From positions 1 to 14,742 of the forward strand of contig DAOUHY010000267.1 in NCBI GenBank assembly GCA_034428435.1: 14,742 bases of DNA. Direction: 5' to 3'. Under the pieces are notes generated by a model. It saw only the letters and a program-made list of their open reading frames with translations, did not search any database and had not been told where the DNA came from. Shown in pieces: positions 1 to 6,121 of this stretch. Each line of letters opens with the position of its first letter. The stretch's first letter is position 1. The position numbers and the translations under genes are program-made. This DNA is from Bin5 sp034428435 (GTDB lineage: Bacteria > Chloroflexota > Anaerolineae > Caldilineales > Caldilineaceae).

Positions 1-980
1 CCCTGTGCCAGCAGTCCGAATCCCGTCTGCAGCTGGCTCATCGGCAACTGATGGCTGATCAGCAGATCGATGAGGGGTGACTGCCGGATGACCTTCATCA
101 CTTTGGCGTAGTCGCCCATATTGTAAAGCCAGGATCCGACGACGGTCAACCCTTTGCGGATCATGTCGAAACTGACGGTAATGGTTAGCTCATCCCGGCA
201 TTCGCCGACAAAAGCCACGCGGCCCCGCCGGCGGGTCGCGTCAATGCATAGCCGCTCTGCTGCGACGCGGCCGGAGCAGTCGACCGCACAGTCCACACCT
301 CTGCCCTCCGTCAGGTCGCGAATTCTCCGCAGAATATCCGGGTCGTTGGGATCGAATACCGCTTCCGCCCCCATTTCCAGCGCCCGGTTGGCTCGCCACG
401 GCGCCGGTTCGACGCCGATCACCCGCGCATTGCGAAAACGTGCGTTGACCACCGCCCCCAGCCCAACTGGCCCCAGCCCGGTGACCAGCACCGTGTCCTG
501 CGAGTTGACGCCGATCGCCTCGAACCCGCCAAAGGAGGCGCCGATCCCATCAATCGCCATCGTCGCCTCCGCATAGCTCACGTCGTCGGGCAGCCTCGGC
601 AGAAGCCACGCCGGTTTGAGCGTGTAGTGGGCAAATGTGCCCGCGCCGGCCATCGAGCCATGCACCGCGGCGAAATCGTGGCTCTCTTCGCAGTAGATAT
701 AGTCGCCGCTCATGCAGAGATGACAGCGGCCGCACGAAAACTGGGGCAGTACAACCACCCGGTCACCTACGCTGACAGGCCCCCGCTCAGCCACTTCCAC
801 CACCTCTCCCACACCTTCATGACCGACTATCTCCTGACTCTGACCGGCCATCCATAGCTTGTATTCGGTGCACAGCGCCGAGGCACAGACTTTAACGACA
901 GCCCAATCCGCTTTCGCCTGCGGGTCGGGCATTTCGTGAAACGCCACCTTACGTTCACCGGTGATTGCTGCTTGGATCAC
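1..980 (-). CDS. Zinc-dependent alcohol dehydrogenase (MDR family), 3' end cut by window edge
   Basis: A medium-chain dehydrogenase/reductase that would oxidise an alcohol or reduce an aldehyde/ketone with NAD(P) in the cytoplasm; the substrate is not readable. I translated it from a GTG at 980-978, with AAGGAG (994-989) eight bases upstream. Visible residues (326) show the catalytic-zinc Cys37 and the GHE motif (His54-Glu55). The structural-zinc lobe has Cys83, Cys86, Cys89 and Cys97 in C-x2-C-x2-C-x7-C spacing. The Rossmann motif GLGPVG is at 168-173. An acidic residue after the second strand (GVEP) favours NAD over NADP, by family knowledge. Typical members have about 340-350 residues, so only some 20 are missing at the left edge. 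It lies 140 bp downstream of the dioxygenase gene on the same strand, possibly in one transcript. Sorbitol/threonine-dehydrogenase-like relatives cannot be separated by eye. Confidence 0.93.
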   Translation of the reverse strand, partial: MIQAAITGERKVAFHEMPDPQAKADWAVVKVCASALCTEYKLWMAGQSQEIVGHEGVGEVVEVAERGPVSVGDRVVVLPQFSCGRCHLCMSGDYIYCEESHDFAAVHGSMAGAGTFAHYTLKPAWLLPRLPDDVSYAEATMAIDGIGASFGGFEAIGVNSQDTVLVTGLGPVGLGAVVNARFRNARVIGVEPAPWRANRALEMGAEAVFDPNDPDILRRIRDLTEGRGVDCAVDCSGRVAAERLCIDATRRRGRVAFVGECRDELTITVSFDMIRKGLTVVGSWLYNMGDYAKVMKVIRQSPLIDLLISHQLPMSQLQTGFGLLAQ

Positions 981-988
981 GGGAAACA

Positions 989-994
989 CTCCTT
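989..994 (-). promoter_or_regulatory. Ribosome binding site of the alcohol dehydrogenase
   Basis: AAGGAG on the minus strand, eight bases before the GTG at 980. It decides the start codon: no ATG in this frame precedes the conserved N-terminus, and the first internal ATG (codon 17) would cut into the first strand of the domain. Confidence 0.75.
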
Positions 995-1013
995 GTTGGT
1001 CCAGCGGCCAGAG

Positions 1014-1038
1014 TGCGTGCGTTCATTACCCACACGCA
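1014..1038. other. Imperfect hairpin between dioxygenase and dehydrogenase genes
   Basis: TGCGTGCG (1014-1021) can pair with CACACGCA (1031-1038) at 7 of 8 positions across a 9-base loop. It sits about 34 bases upstream of the dehydrogenase start. No T-tract follows on either strand, so it is not a convincing intrinsic terminator. It could be an mRNA-processing or stability element, or chance. Confidence 0.3.
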
Positions 1039-1120
1039 TCGACTGGCACGACCCTGTCGGAAGAAAATATGGACAGACGGGAGAGGAGGGAGGACTGGCA
1101 CATTTCCTGGCGCACCGGAT

Positions 1121-1978
1121 TCAGAACAACCCCTCCTTTGGGCTGTTATTCCAGGGAACTGCCTCGACGCCACCCGAATAACGTGGTAACAGGGCCTGGA
1201 CCACCGGGTCCGCCTCTTCGGCCCACGCAGTCCACTCAGCGTTTTCAGTAACATGCTCGGCGACAACGGCCTGGACGGCCTCGGGCAGTTCGGCATAAAT
1301 GGCCCAGTACCAGATAGTGAGTACTGTCCGCCACTGGTCGCTCTGGTTCGCGTGTGCCGAATGCAACAGTCGCGCATCGCCGATGACCACGTCCCCCGCG
1401 CGCACAGGGACATCAACCTCGCCTTCAGCCTTCTGAAATGCAGGGTGGCTCAAGTCCTTGGCGCGGCCCACTTCGTCGCTGTCATGCGCCCGGCGATCCA
1501 TATCGTGTAGCGAGTGCCGCCTCAGATGTGAGCCCGGAATCAGGCGCAGGCAACCGTTCTGCGGGCTCGTGTCGACCAGGTAGTACATCAGAAAATACTG
1601 CTGTGGCAGGTCGGTGTAGCTGATCGGATGCTCCCACAGTACGCCGTCCTGATGCCAGTAGAGCGGAGGGCTGTGCGGCGGCTTGCTGATCACAAATCCG
1701 CTCCAGACTTTGGGATCGTCAAAACCCAGCTGAGCCAGCGCCCCCAACGCGCCCGGATGGGCAATAAGTTCCGGAAAGGCCGGGTGCGGAAACTTCCAAT
1801 AGGGTATGATGCAGCCCTGCGACCGGCGTTGTTCAAAATGCTCCTCATCCTCCTGCGCGATCGTCCATTCACTCATAGCATTCAGCTTGGCCACCATCTC
1901 CGGTTCCAACACATTCTCGAAGACACAGAAGCCGTCGCGCATGAGTTGGTTTCGCTTTTCGACTGCGGTGATGGGCAT
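1121..1978 (-). CDS. Phytanoyl-CoA dioxygenase (PhyH) family Fe(II)/2-oxoglutarate oxygenase
   Basis: A 285-residue non-haem iron oxygenase that should couple decarboxylation of 2-oxoglutarate to hydroxylation of an unknown substrate in the cytoplasm. The facial triad is visible: His109-x-Asp111 in WHQD and distal His206 in LLHSAHANQS. Arg217 follows in the place expected to bind 2-oxoglutarate. The PGSH stretch (148-151) is typical of the family. Length is normal for bacterial members. The start ATG at 1978-1976 has GGAGG (1990-1986) seven bases upstream. It lies 121 bp after fabH and 140 bp before the alcohol dehydrogenase, all on one strand, so an oxidation series (hydroxylation, then dehydrogenation) on a lipid or polyketide-like product is conceivable. 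That is inference. PhyH proteins act on very diverse substrates and the name should not be read as phytanate metabolism. Confidence 0.93.
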   Translation of the reverse strand: MPITAVEKRNQLMRDGFCVFENVLEPEMVAKLNAMSEWTIAQEDEEHFEQRRSQGCIIPYWKFPHPAFPELIAHPGALGALAQLGFDDPKVWSGFVISKPPHSPPLYWHQDGVLWEHPISYTDLPQQYFLMYYLVDTSPQNGCLRLIPGSHLRRHSLHDMDRRAHDSDEVGRAKDLSHPAFQKAEGEVDVPVRAGDVVIGDARLLHSAHANQSDQWRTVLTIWYWAIYAELPEAVQAVVAEHVTENAEWTAWAEEADPVVQALLPRYSGGVEAVPWNNSPKEGLF

Positions 1979-1985
1979 GGGTGAA

Positions 1986-1990
1986 CCTCC
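1986..1990 (-). promoter_or_regulatory. Ribosome binding site of the PhyH-family gene
   Basis: GGAGG on the minus strand, seven bases before the ATG at 1978. It supports this start over the internal Met at residue 13. Confidence 0.75.
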
Positions 1991-2099
1991 ATACTTTCCG
2001 ATTGCGGATGTCGGCTCAAGTTACTATCGGGAACAGGGAGAACGGATCTGCGGTTGTTCTACAATTGCGCTGAGATTGCGCGGGCGAAGTGGGGCTAAG

Positions 2100-3386
2100 C
2101 TACGACGTCGGCTGCTCCTCTTCCGGCCTGCGCACCGGGCGCCGTGCCATCGCGCGCGGCTCCACCTGGCTGTAGATGCGACGGATCGCCCGCTTCCACA
2201 TCGAGCGCGCCGCCGCCGCCTGATAGGTTGCCTGCCGCTGCGTATTCGTCCACCAGGTCGATTCCCGCTTTTCCACCGGCACGCTCCACTTGACGGCGCA
2301 TGCCCCCCAGGTCAGACCCGCGCCAAAACCGACAAACACAAGATTATCCCCCGGCGCCACCTTCCCCTCCTCAATCGCTTCGCATAGCGCTATGGGGATG
2401 CTGGCTGTGCTCGTGTTGCCGTACTTGTGGACGTTTACATATACCTTGTCTTCCGGGATCTTCAACTGGCGCAGCACGCTGTGCTGGATGATGCGCTTGT
2501 TCGCCTGGTGGGGCACGACCAGATCGACTTCGCTGACCGGAACACCGGCCTTGTCCAACACCCGTCGTGTAGCGTCCGCCATGATCCGGGTCGCAAAGCG
2601 GAAGACGGCCCGCCCGTCCATCTGGATGTAATGCGAGCCGCTGCTCACCGTCTCCAGGCTGGCCGGAGCCGCACTCCCGCCCGCCGGAATCGTCAACAAC
2701 TCCGCGCCCGACCCGTCGCTGCCAAGCACCGAAGCCGTGACACCGCCCGGCACGTCGCTGGCGGCCAGCAGCACCGCACCAGCCCCGTCCCCGAAAAGAA
2801 CGCATGTCGTCCGGTCGGTCCAATCCACCCACCGGCTCAGCGTTTCGGAGCCGACCACCAGCACATACTCGACATCCCCGGCCAGAATCTGCCCGCGCGC
2901 AATGCTGAGAGCATACACAAAGCCGGAACAGGCAGCGCTCAGATCAAATGCGCCGGCATTGATGAGGCCCAAATTATCCTGGATAATGCTCGCCGTGGCG
3001 GGGAAAAAATGCTCCGGCGAACTGGTCGCACAGATGACCAGGTCCACCTTAGCCGGATGGAGGTCGGCCACTTCGAGCGCCTTGCGCGCCGCCTGCGTCC
3101 CCAGAGAAGCAGTCGTCTCCTGGGGCGAGGCCGCGACCCTTCGTTCCTGAATGCCTGTGCGCGTCCGAATCCATTCGTCCTGGGTATCGACGACCTGTTC
3201 CAGATCCTGGTTTGTGACCACCCGATCGGGAACCTCATAACCCCAGCCGATAATTTGGGCATAGCAGGGCGGCTGCACCTTGTCCAGCATCGCCTGCTCC
3301 GCCTCTGCCGCCGGAAAGTGCCCGTTCAAATGCGCGGCTGCGTAGTCGCCCCCGGTCCCGTTTTCCTCGTGCCCTTGTGCTGTCAT
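2100..3386 (-). CDS. fabH: 3-oxoacyl-ACP synthase III (FabH) with N- and C-terminal extensions
   Basis: Condenses an acyl-CoA starter with malonyl-ACP, the first condensation of type II fatty acid synthesis, in the cytoplasm. The catalytic triad is intact: Cys153 in AACSGF, His293 in PHQANKR and Asn324 in YGNTSTASIP. The core covers about residues 43-367, matching the roughly 320 residues of E. coli FabH, but this protein has 428. It adds a polar 42-residue head and a basic, Arg/Gln/Trp-containing tail of about 60 residues. The ATG overlaps the fabF stop (ATGA, 3386-3383) and a GAGGAGA lies seven bases upstream inside fabF, so the two should be translationally coupled. The tail stays in frame to a stop at 2102-2100, so it reads as part of the protein, though a late frameshift cannot be excluded. 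A KAS III of a specialised pathway is an alternative to housekeeping FabH. Confidence 0.95.
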   Translation of the reverse strand: MTAQGHEENGTGGDYAAAHLNGHFPAAEAEQAMLDKVQPPCYAQIIGWGYEVPDRVVTNQDLEQVVDTQDEWIRTRTGIQERRVAASPQETTASLGTQAARKALEVADLHPAKVDLVICATSSPEHFFPATASIIQDNLGLINAGAFDLSAACSGFVYALSIARGQILAGDVEYVLVVGSETLSRWVDWTDRTTCVLFGDGAGAVLLAASDVPGGVTASVLGSDGSGAELLTIPAGGSAAPASLETVSSGSHYIQMDGRAVFRFATRIMADATRRVLDKAGVPVSEVDLVVPHQANKRIIQHSVLRQLKIPEDKVYVNVHKYGNTSTASIPIALCEAIEEGKVAPGDNLVFVGFGAGLTWGACAVKWSVPVEKRESTWWTNTQRQATYQAAAARSMWKRAIRRIYSQVEPRAMARRPVRRPEEEQPTS

Positions 3387-4708
3387 ACACCATTCTCCTC
3401 AAACCGCCGCAGCATCAGACATGAGTTGTGGCCGCCGAAACCGAAACTATTACTCATTGTCACTGCAACGTCCGCCTGCACTGACCGTAACGGCGTGTAG
3501 TTCAGATCACAAGATGGATCTGGGTTGTCCAGATTGATGGTTGGCGGGATGACGCCCTCTTCGATCGCCTTGAGGCAGACAATCGCCTCAATCGCGCCCG
3601 CCGCTCCCAACAGGTGCCCAAGCATCGATTTCGTGCTGCTGATGTTCACGTTATAGGCGTGCTCGCCCAACGCTCTCTTGATCGCTTTCGTTTCGCCAGG
3701 GTCGTTGAGTTCCGTGCTCGTTCCATGCGCGTTGACGTAATTCACGTCGGACCGCTTCACCCCGTAGCTCTTCGCTTTGCGCAGCGCCATATTCATCGCA
3801 TCTTCCGCGCCCTGCCCGTCGAAATGGGGTGCGGCCATATGATACGCGTCGGCGCTGTTGCCGTAGCCGATTACCTCTGCATAAATCTGCGCCTCGCGGG
3901 CCAGCGCATGTTCGAGCGACTCCAGTATCAGAATCGCGCTCCCCTCGCTCATCACGAAGCCATCACGGTCGCTGTCGAACGGACGGCAGGCCGCCGACGG
4001 TTCCTCGTTGCGCTGGCTCATCGCGCCCATGATGTCGAAGCCGGCCATGATGATGGGTAGCAGCGCCGCCTCCGAGCCCCCCGTGACCATCACTTGCGCA
4101 TCCCCGCGCCGGATCAACTCAAATGCCTCACCCGTAGCCGCAGTACCGCTGGCGCAGGCATTGACCACCGAAAAATTGGGGCCGCGCAGATTGTAGAGAA
4201 TCGCTATCTTCCCGGCCGCACTGTCCACCAGCATATTTGGAATCAGAAACGGGCTCACTTTGCGCAAGCCGCGCTTCTCCGTCAGCCTGAAATTGTCAAG
4301 CAAGGAGGTGAGGCCGCCCGTCCCGCTTGCGATCAGCACACCTATATCGGTTGGCGTCTCTTTGCTCGGGTCGAGCCCACTGTCGGCGAACGCCTGCTCC
4401 GTTGCCACCAAAGCATACTGAATATACGGATCAAGCCGGCGGGCCTCCTTGCGATCCATATAGTTCTTGGCTTCGAAGCCCTTCAGCTCGCCTGCAAAGC
4501 GCGTGTTCAACTCGCTGGTGTCGAATTTGGTGACCGTATCAATGCCTGACCGGCCTGCCAGCAGGGCATCCCACGTATCATCAACCGTCAGACCTAGGGG
4601 AGTCACCGCGCCGATGCCGGTGATCACCACCCGCCGCGGCTGGCCATTGCTACTGTACATGCGCGTCAATTCCATGTGGCCCTGCCGGCTTGGGCAAAAA
4701 ACCTTCAT
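3383..4708 (-). CDS. fabF: 3-oxoacyl-ACP synthase II (FabF)
   Basis: Elongating ketosynthase that condenses acyl-ACP with malonyl-ACP in fatty acid synthesis. The thiolase-fold Cys-His-His triad is complete: Cys185 in NACASGTA, His328 in NAHGTSTELND and His365 in SMLGHLLGAAGA. The SFGFGGHNS motif near the C-terminus is also present. It has 441 residues from the longest ATG, about 25 more than E. coli FabF at the N-terminus. Alternative starts at Met12 (4675) and Met17 (4660) fit the family better. None of the three has a strong ribosome binding site, so the start is unsettled. fabH follows with a 4-bp overlap. No acp, fabD or fabG gene is in the window, so this pair is separated from a full fatty-acid cluster. 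Confidence 0.96.
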   Translation of the reverse strand: MKVFCPSRQGHMELTRMYSSNGQPRRVVITGIGAVTPLGLTVDDTWDALLAGRSGIDTVTKFDTSELNTRFAGELKGFEAKNYMDRKEARRLDPYIQYALVATEQAFADSGLDPSKETPTDIGVLIASGTGGLTSLLDNFRLTEKRGLRKVSPFLIPNMLVDSAAGKIAILYNLRGPNFSVVNACASGTAATGEAFELIRRGDAQVMVTGGSEAALLPIIMAGFDIMGAMSQRNEEPSAACRPFDSDRDGFVMSEGSAILILESLEHALAREAQIYAEVIGYGNSADAYHMAAPHFDGQGAEDAMNMALRKAKSYGVKRSDVNYVNAHGTSTELNDPGETKAIKRALGEHAYNVNISSTKSMLGHLLGAAGAIEAIVCLKAIEEGVIPPTINLDNPDPSCDLNYTPLRSVQADVAVTMSNSFGFGGHNSCLMLRRFEENGV

Positions 4709-4765
4709 TTGCTCTCGTCGTCAGGCCACCTTCTGAAAATACATTCGAATCTGTCTGTATACTCT

Positions 4766-4794
4766 ACTATAACACATTTACGAGACAATCGTTG
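4766..4794 (-). promoter_or_regulatory. Possible fabF promoter (AT-rich patch)
   Basis: An AT-rich stretch upstream of fabF holds TATAGT (4771-4766) and, overlapping downstream, TATACA (4763-4758) on the minus strand, both acceptable -10 boxes. No good -35 lies 16-18 bases before either; the best for TATAGT at 17 bases is CAACGA. Transcription from here would give a leader of about 50 bases to the longest fabF start. Confidence 0.3.
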
Positions 4795-4865
4795 CGTTTC
4801 ATCCATTTACATGAAAAGGAGGTCGATCCTGGTGTGGAACTGTCTGTTCCCGACTGTCGACGGCA

Positions 4866-4889
4866 CGGGTGCATCCCAATATTGGGGTG
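4866..4889 (+). repeat. Left terminal inverted repeat of copy A
   Basis: Starts CGGGTGCATCCCAAT and ends TTGGGGTG. It is the inverted complement of 5314-5337 with three adjacent mismatches, at repeat positions 14-16. Confidence 0.75.
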
Positions 4890-4963
4890 AACTTTCCTGT
4901 ACCTCGGGTAGCAACGGAGCCATGTCCAGTCCGCTTTCAACCCTGAGGCAGAGGAAACGGCAG

Positions 4964-5004
4964 TTCTCTCTCCTCACTCCTCTTCGCTCTCTCCTCGCTC
5001 TTTT
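4964..5004 (+). repeat. CT-rich simple-sequence tract inside copy A
   Basis: Pyrimidine-rich run built from variants of CTCTCCTC/ACTCCTC. Relative to copy B it looks like an insertion of about 35 bp between CAGTTCT and GGGCGGTC, which are directly joined in copy B (14268-14282). Confidence 0.6.
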
Positions 5005-5034
5005 GGGCGGTCCGGCCTATTCGGCCATCCCTTG

Positions 5035-5055
5035 TGCGGGGGCTCCGCCCCCGCA
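5035..5055. other. Perfect GC hairpin in the copy A core
   Basis: TGCGGGGGC, loop TCC, GCCCCCGCA: nine perfect base pairs. The identical hairpin occurs in copy B (14305-14325), within a stretch of about 43 bases that does not differ between the copies. There is no T-tract, so a terminator role is unproven. Confidence 0.7.
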
Positions 5056-5313
5056 ACGCCCCCTCTCCTACAACATGCCTCGCCGACCTGGTGTCGATAT
5101 TCGTAGCAGGTGCCTTATCGAAGGTGTCCAGCCAGACCACGTCCCGCCAGTCCCAGCAAATCCCCGTAGGTGCCGGCCATGTTCCTGCCCTAGCACCCTC
5201 CCCAACTGACGGACTCCACCTGACGGCCAGGCTTGGCGCCTGCACTGCGTCTCGCCCAAAGGCGGTAAACAACGCCAGCCACCGCTGGCACTGATTCCCC
5301 GCCAGACTATCCC

Positions 5314-5337
5314 CACCCCAAATCTGGGATGCACCCG
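5314..5337 (-). repeat. Right terminal inverted repeat of copy A
   Basis: CACCCCAAATCTGGGATGCA followed by CCCG. The same 24 bases end copy B at 14585-14608 without a mismatch. Confidence 0.75.
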
Positions 5338-5351
5338 ACGGTACCGTACTC

Positions 5352-5380
5352 TTGCAATATCTAGTTCGATGCCGTACAAT
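5352..5380 (+). promoter_or_regulatory. marR promoter giving a leaderless transcript
   Basis: TTGCAA (5352-5357) as -35, a 17-base spacer, and TACAAT (5375-5380) as -10 (5 of 6 to consensus). Only seven bases separate the -10 box from the ATG at 5388, so transcription should begin at or within a base of the start codon. No Shine-Dalgarno sequence precedes that ATG, which agrees with leaderless translation. Confidence 0.6.
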
Positions 5381-5387
5381 TCCGCTT

Positions 5388-6005
5388 ATGACAAAAGTCA
5401 GCTCTGCAGTCCATCCCAATTCACAGTGTTCGAGTCCGGCAAACGGCCTGTCCAACGCGCCCGATGACGCCGACTCGCGACAGACGCCAGATGAAATGGT
5501 CGGCTTCCGCGAGCTTCTGGCCGAGTCCGGCCTGGATCATGTGCACGGGATGGAAGTCTTGCGGCTGATTAAGATGTGCGCCGGAGCGTACGACCGTATT
5601 CTGGGCGAGCGCATGCGCGACGAAGAAATCTCTCTGCCCCAATGGCGTGTCCTTATCCGCCTCTACCTGGCAGAACGCAATCGTCAGGCCGCCCTCACGC
5701 CTACAGACTTGGCACACAGCCAGCGTTTGAGCAAGAATACGATCAGCGCCCACCTGCGGGCCTTGGAGAAATCGCGCCTCATCGAACGCCAGCTGGACCC
5801 GAACGACCTGCGGGCCTTCCTTATCCGTCTGACGACTTACGGCAGGAGCCTGGTCCGCACGCGTACACCTCAGCATTTCGAATTCCTTAACGAGTTGATC
5901 GCGCAGCTCTCGCCCGACGAGTGCGAAATGTTACAGGGGTTACTGATAAAACTGGTTGACTCGCTGCAACGCGAACGGGAACAGGAAGCCGCTACCGGCT
6001 TGTAG
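5388..6005 (+). CDS. MarR-family transcriptional regulator
   Basis: A 205-residue winged-helix dimeric repressor or activator. After a polar, probably disordered head (1-36), the MarR core runs from about 50 to 195. It includes the helix before the DNA-binding domain (SLPQWRVLIRLYL, 82-94), the recognition region (LTPTDLAHSQRLSKNTISAH, 103-122) and the wing with its Asp/Arg pair (LDPNDLRAFLIRLT, 136-149). ATG 5388 is preferred over the TTG at 5352 because the TTG lies inside the predicted -35 box. It is followed after 116 bp by two ABC half-transporters on the same strand. By analogy with other MarR-ABC pairs it probably controls them and itself in response to a small toxic ligand, but the ligand is unknown. 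Its gene begins 50 bp after mobile element copy A. Confidence 0.92.
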   Translation: MTKVSSAVHPNSQCSSPANGLSNAPDDADSRQTPDEMVGFRELLAESGLDHVHGMEVLRLIKMCAGAYDRILGERMRDEEISLPQWRVLIRLYLAERNRQAALTPTDLAHSQRLSKNTISAHLRALEKSRLIERQLDPNDLRAFLIRLTTYGRSLVRTRTPQHFEFLNELIAQLSPDECEMLQGLLIKLVDSLQREREQEAATGL

Positions 6006-6012
6006 TCGTCTC

Positions 6013-6079
6013 CCGTCCATTTGCCCATCGCCGGCAAATGACGGCGCCCAACCAAGCGGCAACAAAAGGGGCGCCTGTC
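6013..6079 (+). promoter_or_regulatory. Two overlapping stem-loops between marR and the exporter genes
   Basis: Stem 1 pairs CCGTcCATTTGCC (6013-6025, one bulged C) with GGCAAATGACGG (6033-6044). Stem 2 pairs GACGGCGCCC (6040-6049) with GGGCGCCTGTC (6069-6079, one bulged A). They share 6040-6044, so the complete stems exclude each other. No T-tract follows. Two TTGACCC direct repeats 15 bp apart (6081-6087, 6096-6102) come next. This could be an operator or an attenuator controlling the exporter; neither is shown. Confidence 0.4.
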
Positions 6080-6121
6080 ATTGACCCGTTGCACCTTGAC
6101 CCTCTGCCCTAGGAGTGGCAT

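Larger units (their letters stand above)
4866..5337. mobile_element. MITE-like element, copy A (472 bp, terminal inverted repeats)
   Basis: Non-coding element bounded by 24-bp terminal inverted repeats, 4866-4889 and 5314-5337, that match at 21 of 24 positions. Both ends begin CGGGTGCATCCCA. If the ends are taken at the GGG, the flanks GACGGCAC (4859-4866) and GACGGTAC (5337-5344) form an imperfect 8-bp target duplication (7 of 8). The core 5005-5337 is about 89% identical by eye to 14275-14608, in the same orientation. A CT-rich tract (4964-5004) precedes the core. No long open frame is conserved between copies, so it cannot move by itself. It lies between the divergent fabF and marR genes, and its right end is 14 bp from the marR -35 box. 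Alternatives are a palindromic intergenic repeat family or a structured RNA gene. Confidence 0.72.

Noticed and set aside
2427..3500. 357-residue plus-strand frame across fabH and the fabF end
   Set aside because: Covers two firmly identified minus-strand genes and reads as their complement.
5352..5387. TTG start for marR, adding 12 residues
   Set aside because: The TTG is the predicted -35 box and the extra residues do not belong to the MarR domain.
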